From Ligula intestinalis (lineage: Eukaryota; Platyhelminthes; Cestoda; Diphyllobothriidea; Diphyllobothriidae), in contig JAYGXS010000007.1 of NCBI GenBank assembly GCA_036362985.1, positions 9,779,388 through 9,843,387 on the forward strand: 64,000 nucleotides of DNA, written 5' to 3'. This document shows, piece by piece, positions 42,063 to 54,299 of the stretch (position 1 is the first letter of the stretch; each line of letters opens with the position of its first letter). Under the pieces are notes generated by a model, which was not told the DNA's origin, searched no databases, and was given only the letters and a program-made list of their open reading frames with translations. The translations under genes and the position numbers were made by a program.

Positions 42063-43740
42063 ATTTGCTATCAATGGGAAAGCTTCAACAGTTTGATCTT
42101 GGGTACCGTGCGTTTTGAGAAAGGGCAACATGGGCCACGATGCAAATTATTTTTCTGATAACTAGCCTGATATAACCTAGACCATAACAAACGCAAAACT
42201 CTTATGAATCTGATTACTGCTGGCAATTTATAATGGTGTTTGTGCATCAATAAATAAGAATGGAAAAAATGGCTGAATTCAACCAAAAAAAAAACAAAAA
42301 AACACCTCCAAATCTTACAAAAATGTTTATTTTTATGGATCTGACCCGCGGTCTTCCTTAATTTTTTGGGTAATTGAAAGCTTTTTCTAATTAATAATTA
42401 TTAGGAGTTCCTAAAGGCATTTGGTCAGATGAACTACCTAGTGTGTATAATGAATATGTCAAATGGCATACAACGCGACAAAAATGCAAAAATATTAAAA
42501 GTCCACAAATCTCTTGCGCATTTAAATATACAAGGCCTCCCTGTAACTTGTAATGTTTCTCAAAACCAAGTTATGGGAGGGGCTCATGCAGCAAGCTGCT
42601 TGCCTCAAAAACCACTAACCAGCCTCAGTATTGTACGATTTGGGAGATTAATTTTACCTTTTGAGGGGGCCATTTCAGCCCTAATTTCTGGCTCGCTCTT
42701 TTTCCAAAACACATCACATTAACTGACGAAGAACATTGCATGATTTGCTAGGCTTCCAGACGCTATTACAAATAATCCATTTACCTGAAGAAAACAAAAC
42801 CAGGAACTCCTCCATTTGCACAAACACGGATTAAACAGTCACGAGGAGTTTTGTTGCTAGAGTTACTTCCTTAAAAACATAATTATCTTCCCATGACTTG
42901 CTGATCAAGGACCACTTAAATTGAATATGTGCGCAGTAGTCCATCACCTGATGCTAGAAATCCAGGCAGATGAAGTTTGTTTTGCTACTTCAAATAGCCT
43001 GTTGGTTGGAGTGTCTTTAACTCTTGTCGGGTATGTTGTTTAAACTATATGAGGCCCTAGAATACGACCTATAAAATGTGGCTAAGCTTTTCCTTAAGCT
43101 GTCTGTGCGTGATATTTTCAGTAACTGCAAAATATGGCAATCGCTTTTACAGCAGTTGGTTGCCCTCAAAAAATATGGAACATTTTGGGGCTCCAAGGAT
43201 CTCCTAAGCTTCACCAGTGTCTATCTTCATGAAAACGAGCATATAAATTGCGCAGATTATATTCGTATTTGTTCTCGTTAAACGTGACTGCAGAACCATC
43301 AAGCCAACCGTTTTGACGCAAAAGCCTGCATGAGCATTAAGACACGTTTAATCAGTTTCAACTAATTGGTTGGATGACGGCTTGGAGGATATTGCGCGGG
43401 CTGTTTTTTGAAAATGAGGCTCCCTCGTTTTGGTATATGCATAACGGCAAATATGTATCCCGTGTCCAGTGTGTGCACCCTGGGGTAAATGGTCTCGTCT
43501 CTTCTCTACCGGCTCGTGCTCATGTCTATGGGTAGATAGTGATTTCCCGCTTTGGTCACAGTGGACTGCAGTTCAAGTGGAACACGGAACTTGTGTGGAT
43601 GTGTGCATGATGAAGGAACGCACACGAGGGCGAAAACAACGCATGCGGCATGTTTATAGATAGGGTGAATGAGGAGGTTGTCAGCGAGTTGCGACACAAA
43701 CAGGATGACTCAGCCATGATTGGCAGAACGCTGGCACGGA
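42063..43740. other. Intergenic DNA, nothing recognised
   Basis: An A-rich run lies at about 42280-42303. No gene or shared repeat recognised. Confidence 0.4.
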
Positions 43741-43870
43741 AGATTGAGCGGCGTTAAGACGATGACCATGAGCCAGAGTGTCCATTATCTGAAGATTGGT
43801 AGACGAGACAACTACTTGAAACGTCAGGCTTATAATAAACCTCCCTTGGGCGAACGCTCTTCCTTCTTCT
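43741..43870 (+). mobile_element. PLE family E 3'-end fragment (E4)
   Basis: Contains a family E hammerhead followed by the typical tail: AGGC, an AATAAACCTC block and 'cttccttcttctg'. No coding part was identified upstream. Confidence 0.6.
43786..43828 (+). ncRNA. Hammerhead motif of PLE E4
   Basis: CTGAAGA (43789-43795; only the variable U7 is changed), an extra T, a helix II with GTAG/CTAC pairs, GAAACGTC (43818-43825) with loop-free 2-bp helix III, C17, AGG. The 5' strand of helix I is poorly matched. Core bases are intact. Confidence 0.6.
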
Positions 43871-44694
43871 GAGTTATTACTTGACCTTAAAATTTCGACC
43901 GAGTGTGGAAACTTAGAAATTGTTCATAAACACCTACACAATACACTTAAAATGGCATATCAGGCCTTATTTGTAGTTCTTGTATTTGTTAGAGTTGACT
44001 ATTGCAGCATGACAGACTTATTTACGTCATCAGTGGTTTTATCACATCATGTAGTAAACGGCTTTTCAGTGAGTGGATTTCCTCCTTCAAGTGACTTACC
44101 TCCATAAGCATTTTCAAGTTAACTAGACGTGCAAAACTGTTGCTGTGAGGCGAATTCGTAGGGCCACCCTTAAAGGTGCAGACAATAAAGCTCTGGAAGG
44201 TCTATTTGCAAAAAAGGTGCAACTTTCCGTCAACACCAGCAGACATAATGACATGACTGAAACACTTTTTCGTCTTTCCCGCCCGGAAAGGACTGTTGGT
44301 TCATTTGTTTTTCTAATACTAAAAGGGCCTTATATCATGAGAAGCGACAGTTGTTTTTCCTTGATTAAAAATTGAGAATGGATGGTAGGCGATGTCACGC
44401 CCATGAAATCGTGATAAAAATATTAGCAAGGTGGACAATTTGTCTTGTTAGTTTGTCCTAAAAGTCCTGTTGGAGGTATTTATACTGGAGGAAAACAGGC
44501 GGGAGTTGGAAGAAATCAGCGTTTGCAGAATACCTTAAAATATCCCGGCATTTAAAATTCGGTGAAAACAATTTGTATGCATTTCTGGGGAAATGCACAT
44601 TTTTCGGTGAACATGAACGAATTCGTGTGTGAATTGAGTTTTGCGAAGATTTTAAGTCAAAGAGGACAGAACTAAACTTAACTCAACGTCTTCT

Positions 44695-45360
44695 CCTTTA
44701 TCGCACCGATGGTTTGGAACCGTAAACAAAAATATGCAGATTTGGGCATTTAAAAATAAACCTTGCTAACTTGGATACAAGTGGGAAAGATAAGTTTTTT
44801 AAATGCACTTTTTCTGCTACCACGTACTTTAGAAACGGAACGGACAACAAATAAAATGTTTTTGCAAGATCGTAATATAAATTTGGCCACCGTTTGCTGC
44901 ATTTCCAATTTTGCAATTTATCCAAAAAATTGTTTTTTTTATTTGCAGCCGAACGTTAATCAGCAGTTCGCCGAAAATCAAAAAATCGGTCGATGATTAC
45001 CATTTTTATTTAAAATTGATCTTGAAATTTTATCTTGAAAATTGCAATGTCGTAGATATGCAGCCGCTAAATATCTTTCATAAGGTTTTTTTCAAGAATA
45101 GTATTTCTTGGCAAGGTTCTGATGTAGACGATCATTTTTTACAGCACTAAGTTCTTATGTTTGTGTGGGTCAAATAATATCACTCAACTTGTATACCTCT
45201 TGATAAATGATATAAAAGACTTCGTTTTTTGTTAAATTCTTTTAAGAAACATTTTTATTTTGAAGGTTTTTATAAGCATGAAAACTGGAAATTTAAATCT
45301 ATGATAAAAGAGCATTAGAAGACGGAAAATCATGAAATATTTACTAGAAATTCTCGAATA
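44695..45360 (+). repeat. Diverged partial copy of repeat R3
   Basis: Landmarks 'tcgcaccgat...gtaaacaaaaa.at.tgca', 'acggaac.g', 'tttgcagc' and the 'acatttttattttg..ggtttttataa' block match R3 units (for example 8990-9240 and 9590-9620). It lies about 30 kb from the tandem array. Confidence 0.5.
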
Positions 45361-48300
45361 AACCTAAGCCATTTTTACCCTAATGCCATACAAACATCCA
45401 TGAATGACCTTGACAAGAGAAAGGTTCTTTTAATGTACACAAATAAGAATATTTACCTTTTTTACTTAAAAAAATATATCTGTATTTATTTGTCAGAGTA
45501 AAAACCATGGTTGCGCATCTATATGTATTGAGACGCAGATCTGGTGAAGGTGCTGGGATTTTGAAACGTTTATACTGATGGCTGGTTATGATAGGAAGCC
45601 AGATACATGAAATAATGTTCAGTTGTGCTTGTTGTAAAGCGGATTGGAAGTAATAGGTCATCCGAACTCTTTGGGAAATTGTATTTTAATGAAATAGTTG
45701 CTTTTAAGTATTATGGTTTTTGTAGTCACCTGGAAGTTAGTTAGTTTAAATGTTTCAATCTTAGTATGACTAAAATAGTCTTCAAGTGAAACTACAACGC
45801 TTGTAATATTAAAACTAAATTGAGATAAATTTTATATGATCGGAACCACACTTCTGTATTTGGTTGCATATTCAATGATATAGCAGGCAAAATTTAATAT
45901 ACTCTTAAGAGGCCGCCAGGTGCTGGTTAAACAGAAAATGTGCAAAATGAGCCATCTCCCGAGCGTCACATTGCAAAGACCATTCCTTAACCGCGAGAAC
46001 ACTAAGTATAATGTCAGTCTATATACTATGCCGCACAACTGCGCCGGGGAAATAAAACTCCCACCCTATAACCTGGTGGCCATGCCTCAAGTTACAATGG
46101 GCCTAACGAAAATGTTGACCCTGGTGTTATAGTTAGAGTTGGGGTCAGCGTTTATGTTAAGTTGAGGGCTCGGAGGTTAAGGAAAAGCGATGGTGCTAGT
46201 GTCAAGAGTAATGCTCTGATATATGGATGCACCTGGTCATCACTTTAAATAGATATTTTTTACATGTAATTTGCTTAGGCTCAAATTACCTTTCGCATAT
46301 TACTGGTCACGCCACACTCTAGAGCTATTATCTAGATACGTTTCAGCGTGAAGCTAGGAACAGGATTTAGATAGGCGTCTTTAACTCTTCCTTTTTTACT
46401 TACGCCATGGCCATCACAAGAATCAGCTTTAATAAAATACTCGTCAGATGTTTTCCTTTAATGTGACTAGTTATCATGGTCTGTGGTCAGTTCGCTTAGA
46501 AGATTTACACAGTACTTTCGGCTTTTATTCCTCTGTCTATTAACAGCTCAAATTTCTTCAATATTAAAAAAATTGTGCACTCGCATTTTTACGCTTCATA
46601 TGTTTACTCCTTATAGGCAACTGTTGTCAACTCGTATTTTACCCTTTTCCTTTAGAAAAACAGCCATCTGCCAGTTTCGTTAAGCTCACATATTAACCAC
46701 CCCTGCTTTCTCTTGCAGTGTTACTATTCATCACCGGGTGGGTGAAGTTTGCCCGGAATATGTAACCACTGCCCCCAGTTCTCTCGTTTCCGCCCGTTTA
46801 CAACTCCTTATACCCCGTATCTAAAACTTATCGCTTTGTTTTAGGCATTGTTAGTGTATTTAACCAAACCAGTTACGTAAATGTGTTTTGTTGCCTTCGG
46901 CTTTCCAAAACTAGCTTCCTGTCAAGTTCATTGAGCACCCAATAAATTTCCAATATTCATCCTTCCCATATTAAAAGTGTCGGCGTCTCCCATTAGTGTG
47001 GATAGGTTATGTAAGCACATTGGGTTTAAAATACCATAAATTGTCCACCTCATGAAATGTCAGCCAGAATTCTGAAATGTGCTTTCGACTCGAATGTACT
47101 AACAAAGTTGATTTTCAATATTGATCAGTGTGCAAGTTAAGTTCAATAAATGCAATCTATATATGATAGAAACATTGCACAAAATATTATTTTTTGCACT
47201 CACTTGGTAGCAAATAACGCTCTCAACAAATTTTATACTTGAAGAAAGGGGGCCTCTCAGTTAAAATTTTTTTATAAATTGTCAAAAAATGTTTAACTCT
47301 ACGGGCAGTTGGATATGCATTCAAGGTGTCCAAGATATGTGCTGTAAACATTCTGTTGTAGCAGGAGTAAATATTTCCCTGCAATGTTAGGCAGAAGTCG
47401 TAGAGCTCTCATAAACGTTGTTATGGATGTGATTCAAGTTTTATGCTTCATAAGCAACAATAAAAACTGGACAGATATGTTGCTTTATGAATGCATAATT
47501 CAAAGTCGTAAAAATGGTCATAACTAGAACTTTTGTTTAAAACCAAAAGACTCCTTTGTTTAAGTAACAAAATTGAAGAAGACGCATTTGATACCAAGCA
47601 AATAGATGAAATAATATTTGTCCAATTTTTGTATCAGATATGTTCAATTTATAATGGCAATGAAGGCGCATGCGAAAAAGGCATATTACTGACTGAGCAT
47701 TTTACATATTTCACTAATTGGTGTCGGTTAAAATCCCGCTTATTCTGGAGGTGATTGAAATATGTTGATATTGGGTCGCATACTCATCACAGTTGCAGCC
47801 GTACTTAAGAAATGATTTTGAATCAAAAGCAAATTTTAGAATTTCGGCTCACCTTTCATACGAAAGACAATTTACTGTACAAAACTTGGTTTGGTTTAAT
47901 TTGTTTTTATAGCTGCGGAAAGTATAGTTTGTTGATAACTGTATTCATTTAATGACATGTCCCAGGTTGTTTTATTATAGTGTTCGTTATTTCAAATTCT
48001 TCTATTCATTAAAAGTTGCTTTTTAGTTTTTTTATTCACACTGTCAAATTCGTTGCCTGAAAGAATAAAGGTAGTGGGACTATCTTATTCTTTATACATA
48101 TTTCGCTGCTTGTCAAGGGCGAATCCCACCTCCTTATAACACCCATTACCTTTATTTGCTTATTGCACGATCCTGAGATCAGTTCTAGCTAAAGGGGCGT
48201 AACTTACCCAACGTTTTCCTTTCAGCTTTAGATTATGGCTACACATCCCATCACGCCTGCGTTGTGGTTGCGGTTGTAGTTGGAACTCAGGCATGCTTAT

Positions 48301-48400
48301 CCCACAGCCACATGTCGTACTTGCAAATCCATATTCCTTTAACGAAAAGTTATTGAGCAATTGGAAAGATTTAATGCCGCAGATTGTCCCCAATATATTC
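45361..48400. other. Intergenic AT-rich DNA, nothing recognised
   Basis: About 3 kb with only short, uncharacterised open frames. Confidence 0.4.
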
Positions 48401-48404
48401 CATT

Positions 48405-48530
48405 CCCTTCCTGGACAGTGTGGTTTACGTACTCTATGCTCCAACCACACTGAACCCTCGACACTCACAGTGAAGAAGCCATATCAGTCTGGCTAAAACA
48501 ATTCTTAACAAAGTAATCAAAACCTATCCC
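48405..48530 (+). repeat. Direct repeat flanking the E/G fragments, copy 1
   Basis: 'ttccttcc.ggacagtgtg.tttacgt' through 'cactcacagtg.ag.agccatat' matches 49195-49330. The two copies bracket the family E fragment and the G2 inverted pair. Confidence 0.6.
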
Positions 48531-48629
48531 TTAATAAATACAGGAGTCAAACGGACCAAAATAAGGCTGATGGAAGCGAACGGAAGACTCTCGGGAGGCA
48601 GTTTAGAGGGAGAATATACGATTACTGAA

Positions 48630-48690
48630 ACAAAGCTTTAATTTGCCTAACGCTTCGGATTCTCGTTTGAGTTTTTCATCAGAGAAAATC
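48630..48690 (-). mobile_element. PLE family E 3'-end fragment (E7)
   Basis: The minus-strand hammerhead block at 48646-48685 has CTGATGA and a CTC/GAG helix II. GAAA is changed to GAAG and the following GTC to GTT. Probably inactive. Confidence 0.55.
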
Positions 48691-48764
48691 TGAGTTAGAG
48701 CTGATACATACACACAGTGTGCGCAGTACTTATCGTATGTTTCGTTCAGAGTGGAAGACAGGCA

Positions 48765-49115
48765 TCTCACGAAATGTTATTTCAAAGAAAGACGTCCTTT
48801 GCGAAAATGAGGAACACTATTCAGCATATTTTCCACGCGGGATCTCCAGGTCATCATCAGACTTGAGAAAAATGTGCGAAGAAAAATTAATACTTCAAAG
48901 TACTTATACAGTTATATAGTCTTCTAGTGTAAGCGCACTGTAGAATTTAAAATGTTTATTGTAACCATTATGCGGTGGTAACGGGATTATTAATTGTTCT
49001 TTGCACATTTTTCTCAAGTCTGGGGTGACCTGGGTATCCAGTGTCAAAAATTGGCTGAATAAATTTCCTCAGTTTCCCAAAGGACGCCTTTCCTTGAAAA
49101 GAATCTCCGGAAAGT
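48765..49115. mobile_element. Inverted pair of PLE family G 3' ends (G2)
   Basis: The minus arm (48905 down to 48765) and plus arm (48980-49115) share 'gcacatttttctcaagtctg' and the family G hammerhead region. About 75 bp separate them. The minus motif (48823-48863) keeps CTGATGA and GAAA but loses the U before the cleavage base; the plus motif has a deletion in the core. No coding sequence is left in either arm. Confidence 0.7.
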
Positions 49116-49194
49116 AAGTGTGGAACTGCGTGTGCTACTGACGGGTCGGTATTCATGGATGCGAAAATAGACGTATTGAGCAACGGCCGCATAA

Positions 49195-49330
49195 AGTCAA
49201 TTTCCTTCCCGGACAGTGTGATTTCCGTGACCTCTGAAACTTCACCACTTACAGTGGAGCAGCCATATTAGGCTGGCAAACGGAATGCTATACAGCGTTA
49301 TCAAAGCCTATGCACTCTAAATGCATAAGT
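49195..49330 (+). repeat. Direct repeat flanking the E/G fragments, copy 2
   Basis: Second copy of the 48405-48530 repeat, same orientation, moderately diverged. Confidence 0.6.
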
Positions 49331-50511
49331 ATGAGTTAGATCAAACGAACCAACAGAAGTCGAGCAGGGATTTCACTCGTCTGAATTCGTGGGTTCAGCC
49401 TAGAATCAAAACAGGTGGCAGTGACCAGCGGCTGCAGCATTCAGAGAATGCATATGCTACCCACAAAATCACACCTATAGCGAATTAGCAGCCCTTTTAT
49501 TCCTGGTGGCTGCTTGTGCTCGGACTGACTGCTGGCGTCGCTGTAGCTTCATCCAATCATTTCACGACTTTGGTCAATGGCCCGACGATTATCCGTATCG
49601 ATCATTTGCCCCTAGCCGCAAACGGCACACTATCTTGTCCAAACTGGGGATAATTTGTTAAAAAGGTGCCCGGGACAGGAATTTTACGTTTGATACCCAC
49701 GCTTGGAATCTCTGCCGACAGTACACGGATGGTGTAGGCAAGGCTACTGCAGCAGTTTGTAGCTCGTACAATCCCCACTTACTAAAATTAGCAATCCTGG
49801 ATATCGCCGAAGATGTTCCTTCTCGATCCATTGACAGCACAACCACATCTTGCGACATTTGATGACCCTAGCAGGCAGGAATGCTAACTTGTACTCCGAC
49901 AGTTTTATTGGGATGCACGGTTTTAGAGGTCCGGGGATGAAATATGCAACACACACGGTCGACAGGTCGGGCTTGCATCCTGTACGACATGTGTTTCGTA
50001 GAATTGAAAGGAGATGCCCTTAGCCATGGCGCTGCACTCCCACCCCGCAAGCAACGGATCATAGTACTAGGTTTCACTACAAAAAATGTTCTTAATATTC
50101 ACACAAAGTCGAGGAAATAAACTTGAACGAGTATCAGGTGCACATAGTCGACCGATGAGAATCTTATATCACGGAGCTTCAGCTTGCTTTCCTTGCCAGG
50201 CGTAAGCGAAGGAGGAGGGAAAGGAATGTGTGTTAGAAGCAGCACAAATCTTCAACCGCTATACAGTATCTATGCTTGATCATATAGTGTTAACCAAAAT
50301 ACCATAATTTGTTTTTTTGGAATCGAACATATTTAATTAGAGGGATTGTTATATTAATAACCGTCAAGCAATATCCTTCGATAATTCATACGCACCAAGA
50401 GGCCAGCTTTTTAGTGAGAATCACTCCGCACGAAATATTTTCTTGAGTAGCCTTTATTTTTCTTATTAATTTTGACGTCTTTATTAATTCCAATATATTA
50501 TATATTTGAGT
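49331..50511. other. Intergenic DNA, nothing recognised
   Basis: No gene, element or repeat was recognised between the direct repeat and the SINE1 copies. Confidence 0.4.
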
Positions 50512-50660
50512 ATTACTGGCTGACGACAGCTTAGAAGCCAGAAATTGCCATCCTAATCTCCCCTGTCCTTGTCGGTCATGCCCTTCTGCCTATATCGGTA
50601 ACTGCCCCACGGCGTGGTTCGAGGTAGAGCCCCAAATGCATCAGGGGTGGGCGACTGCGT
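50512..50660 (+). mobile_element. SINE1-family 3' part (head missing)
   Basis: Starts at the helix I strand of the SINE1 hammerhead and continues into the SINE1 tail ('cttgtcggtcatgcccttctgc'), also seen at 50870. The tRNA-like head is absent. Confidence 0.6.
50514..50558 (+). ncRNA. SINE1 hammerhead, core intact
   Basis: CTGACGA (50520-50526; U7 changed to C, tolerated), helix II built on GCTT/AAGC-type pairs, GAAA (50541-50544). The helix III is AUUG/CCAU with one mismatch, and C17 at 50552. Helix I is partly preserved. It keeps all strictly required core bases. Confidence 0.6.
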
Positions 50661-50724
50661 TTTCTCAGTGATCGGTGTGCGCCTCATTTCCTGATCTAAA
50701 AGTGGCAAGACAACGACCCCATAA

Positions 50725-50905
50725 TGCAGTGGTTACAGTGGCGGACTGCTAACTAACAAGGTGGCGCGTTCGAGGCTCAGGCGGGGCACCTATTTCTGAT
50801 GCAGCACTTGGGTTTGGGTATGACTGGTAGGCGACGACTAATAAACCAGAACTGGCCATCCTAGTCTTTGTCGGTAATGTCCTTCTGCATAGATTCGTAA
50901 CTAAA
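50725..50905 (+). mobile_element. SINE1-family copy with clear tRNA-like head
   Basis: The head has AATGCAGTGGTTACAGTGG (box A-like) and GCGTTCGAGGCTC (box B-like). It is followed by GGTTTGGGTATGACTGG and a decayed hammerhead block (GCGACGA, GAAC) with helix I strands GACTGG and CTAGTC still complementary. Confidence 0.65.
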
Positions 50906-50959
50906 GAGCTTACATTATGCGAACTCTGAGAGCTCGTGTAATAACAAAACGCTTTCACG

Positions 50960-51560
50960 ATGATTCGGGACTCAAACCTGCCCTCTTTTAAACCAAACGA
51001 TGTACTTTCTTCAAGTTTGCTCTTAAAACCAAAGTCGTGCATGGCCTTCACATGGGACAAGAGCACGCATCGTCGGCCTTTGCCCCACCAAAAAAGGCCC
51101 AGATTTTTTTGACGCCATGCCCTCCGATGACTCATGCATCAACCGACATATCGAGTTCGATTTACTGTACAAACATCTTAAAAACAGATGGAGGAAGAAG
51201 AACAAGAAGATTCAATCACCGGTACAACAATTTTATTCGCCCGACGTTTCGAAATCCGCCACGGAATTTCAGCAGAAACATCAGCAGAAAACAGTAGCGT
51301 AAGCAAGTCGACAGTCGATCAATTCAAACTGCCATAAACCCAAATGCTAATTAGCGTCCACGCTGGATGATCACGGACTGACGTCAATTATGGCTGCCAA
51401 TTAGCGCTCACACCAGATGATTATATAATCGTACCAGCATTTCTGCAATTTTAATCTTTCGTTGCATCTCTCTGACGATGGTTAGGGATCCAGCGTCGAA
51501 CTTTTACTGGATAAATTTACCTTGTCTTATCAACGAACCTCTTTCTTTCAAATGTCTTTT
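50960..51560 (+). mobile_element. PLE family G fragment (G3) with a family E fragment inserted
   Basis: Plus-strand GIY-YIG distal region: AFTWDKST near 51043, then DAMPSDDSCINRHIEFDLLYKHL (about 51110-51180), matching MHSDESCINRHIELAEIYTNL of G1. A minus-strand family E 3' end (51195-51300) interrupts the 3' UTR. The G hammerhead block at 51469-51509 has CTGACGA but GAAC in place of GAAA. It ends in 'cctctttctttcaaa'. Confidence 0.7.
51195..51300 (-). mobile_element. PLE family E 3'-end fragment (E5) nested in G3
   Basis: Minus-strand hammerhead block at 51240-51278 with GAAACGTC intact but CTGCTGA (A6 to C), so probably inactive. The tail ends in GAA/CTT-rich sequence as in other E copies. 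Confidence 0.6.
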
Positions 51561-52041
51561 ATCGGGAAAACTGCGCTCCAATCCATACGACTATGTACTT
51601 TGCCAAAAGGCGGTCGTATAGAACCTGCTCAAAACTGACCTCCCGTCGTGTATACATTATCCACATATTTCCCTGCACTTCTACAACAGCAATCTATTCT
51701 AATCGAAAACCGGTTTTGCAATTCGGGTTAACATTTCGTGCGATAACTGCGATGCAGTCTAGGTGGTTTGGTATGATGACGTGCCAGCGAGATTGACGTT
51801 TCCTTTCAGATGCGAACGGAAGGCAGGCATGGCAATCTTTACTGGCGTAGGTAGAGGGCAAACCACGATCCCGGGAGCTGGCTTCGCTGATTCCAAGGTC
51901 ACATCTTGCTTCAACTTGCATCGGTTAACTCGATTATCTTGCTGCTCGTTTAGGGTCTACAGCGAGTGAAACACCGTCACTTTCTCTCCTCCGCCTGTCT
52001 TCTCATAACCCGAGACCAATATCCATAAGGGTGCAATTAAA
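51561..52041. other. Intergenic DNA, nothing recognised
   Basis: Spacer between the family G fragment and the family B pair; no feature was recognised. Confidence 0.35.
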
Positions 52042-53690
52042 ACGAGTGATACGTATACTTTCGCTAAATTCTCTTCGGGCCATTACATTTATATGAAAGG
52101 GGACGGTACAGGGTGACAAGCAATCAATTAATTATCGTTCTAGTCAACTTAGTCTTGAGAATGGGGGCTTGGGGTTTGGGTTGATAAAGAGGGGCTAGTG
52201 ACAGGGACATAAACCTAAATGGTATGATGATGCTCTCCTTAGACGTCTCGTCGCTATTTACGAACGTCCCGGTCGTGGAAACAGTAGATTACATCTGCGA
52301 CTTCCTATTGACGAATCAGACAGAAGTAGGAATTCCAATAAAAGCCCTGAAGGAACTTCTACTAAAATGCACATTAAATGTGCAGTTCCTTTTTGATAAC
52401 CAACTATATCGACAGATAGACGGCGTCGCCATGGGCTCCCCCCTTGGGCCTCGCCTAGCAAATATCTTCATGGGCAAGCTGGAGAAGTTTCAACTTAGCG
52501 ACCAGATTCATGAATTTAAACACTACGGTCGCTATGTCGATGATATCTTTGCTATCGCCCCAGCAGATACCAATATAGACTCGCTTCTAAATACTGTCAA
52601 CCAAGCACACCCCTCCATAAAGTTCACATTTGAGATGGAAACGGCAGGTTCGCTTCCGTTCTTGGACGTTCTCCTAAGCAGAAGACCTGATGGTAGCCTC
52701 CGAAGGAGCGTTTATAGAAAGAAAACCTGGTCAGGACAGTACACGAACTTTCACAGTTTCGTACCCATCCAGCAGAAGCGTAATCTAGTCCACTGCTTAA
52801 CGCTCGGACGATACTATCGAAAGAGAGCTCACGAAGATCCAGGACCTGCTTCGAGAGAACGGGTACCCTGACAAGTTTATTCAGAAGAACATGATGGAAA
52901 GAGAACGCAAACCCTTAACACCCACCGTGGAAAACAAGACCCTTTTCCTCAAAGTCCCCTTTCAAGGGACGCAGCAAGTGAACTGTTAAGCCGACGCCTT
53001 AACCAAGCCGTATCACGAACCTTCCCAGCGGCGAAAGTTCGGGTGTTATTCTCAACAAACCCGGTCCTACACGGCGAAGGTAAGGATAAGCTGCCAGCCC
53101 AGACCACTTCCATGTGCATCTACTCATTTACTTGTTCCTCTGGAGCAGGTTACATAGGTCGCACGAGCCGGCACTGATCCAAGAGGATATGGGAGCATCT
53201 GCCAGCATGGCTTAACAAAGGCGAAGTCAGGAACATCAACAGTTCCATTCTTGCTCATATGGTGGACTCTGGCCACCGTGTTGAACCGAACGAAGCCTTT
53301 AAGGTGATCTACAAGGTCTCACCAGATTACCCGAAGTCCCTGGGTCAACGGCTGCTGGCAACAGCGGAAGCCACGGCCATTCGCCTGATGAAGCCGGTGT
53401 TGTGCGCGCAGAAGAACTTTCTTCAGGCCCCAAGGCTAGCATGGCCAACGGCTGCAGAACTGCCAGCATTTTCCACGCGTTCTTCCCCCCCCTCTCCTAA
53501 TTACCCTGTCACTACCCCCTCTTTATCAACCCAAACCCCAAGCCCCCATTCCCAAGACTAAGTTGATTAGAACGATAATTAATTGATTGCTTGTCACCCT
53601 GTACCTTCCCCTTCCATATAAATGTAATGGCCCGAAGCGAATTTATCGACAGTATACGTATACTCACCAACTGTCCTTCTGAATTATCGA
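52042..53690. mobile_element. Head-to-head PLE family B pair (B4): short minus 3' UTR arm plus RT-EN copy
   Basis: 52042-52207 is the inverted copy of the 3' UTR at about 53505-53665 (shared blocks 'ttgataaagaggggctagtgacagg' in pieces, 'gtatacgtat', 'catttatat'). The plus copy begins at about 52200 inside RT and runs to the 3' end. Hammerhead positions are recognisable in both arms but lack conserved bases (CCGAAG in place of CTGATG), so they are dead. Confidence 0.8.
52209..53561 (+). pseudogene. PLE family B reverse transcriptase-GIY-YIG polyprotein (B4)
   Basis: 52224-52871 (215 codons) has the RT motif A region MMMLSLDVSSLFTNVP (Asp7), GVAMGSPLGP (67-76), the catalytic YVDD at 104-107, LPFLDVLL (144-151) and YRKKTWSGQYTNFHSFVP (164-181). 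A frameshift near 52805 leads into IQDLLRENGYPDKF, and a second near 52975 leads into TFPAAKVRVLFS. The GIY-YIG core CIYSFTCSSGAGYIGRTSRH then meets a stop (near 53175). 53259-53561 gives the C-terminus (HRVEPNEAFKVIYKV ... NPxVLCAQKNF). It has the best-preserved RT palm among the B copies, but it is 5'-truncated and inactive. Confidence 0.85.
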
Positions 53691-54299
53691 ATGGGGATTT
53701 TCGAAACGTTAAAACGAGTGAATTAACACTCAAACCCGGGAGGTAACCCTAAAAGAGTTATTCTACCTTGAAACGCCGACCGAAGAAATATTTAATTTGT
53801 ACTTTAAGCATAACGTATGTAGATAAAACAAAATCTCTGCTGTTAAAAGCCAAACTAATGTCACTCACTTAGAATTTGCGTTAAGAGGTCAGTGCCGTAC
53901 TTACTTACCGGCCTCTGAATGTAGACACATTTTTGTCAGCATTAAGAAACAGTGAGGATGCCATTTACGATGAGATGAAACACTTTCTGAAAAAAATGTA
54001 TATGCTTTGTTGAAGGTGAAGAGTCCGATAAGTCAAATGTCTGAACATTAGGAGAAAAGCGTTGAAGCACACTCATTTGATTCAAATTGAAAAGTCTGGT
54101 GATGTCCTGTTAATTTTCACCCAGTGTACCTTCAGGGTTAAACTATCAATTCAATTAGCGTATTTTATACTTCAGTATAGACAGGTTTGTTTTGATTCGG
54201 GAAGAGTTGTGCATTAGCCTTTTGTCAGCAACCCCGTCTTGCGTTGCGCGTCAATTCAGCAAAGTTCAAACACTTGTTCAGCGATGACACCCATGTATG
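53691..54299. other. Intergenic DNA, nothing recognised
   Basis: Spacer between the family B pair and the duplicated segment; no feature was recognised. Confidence 0.35.

Noticed and set aside
50749..51135. 128-codon minus-strand open frame
   Set aside because: Runs antisense across a SINE1 copy and the family G fragment, two unrelated elements, so it cannot be one protein.
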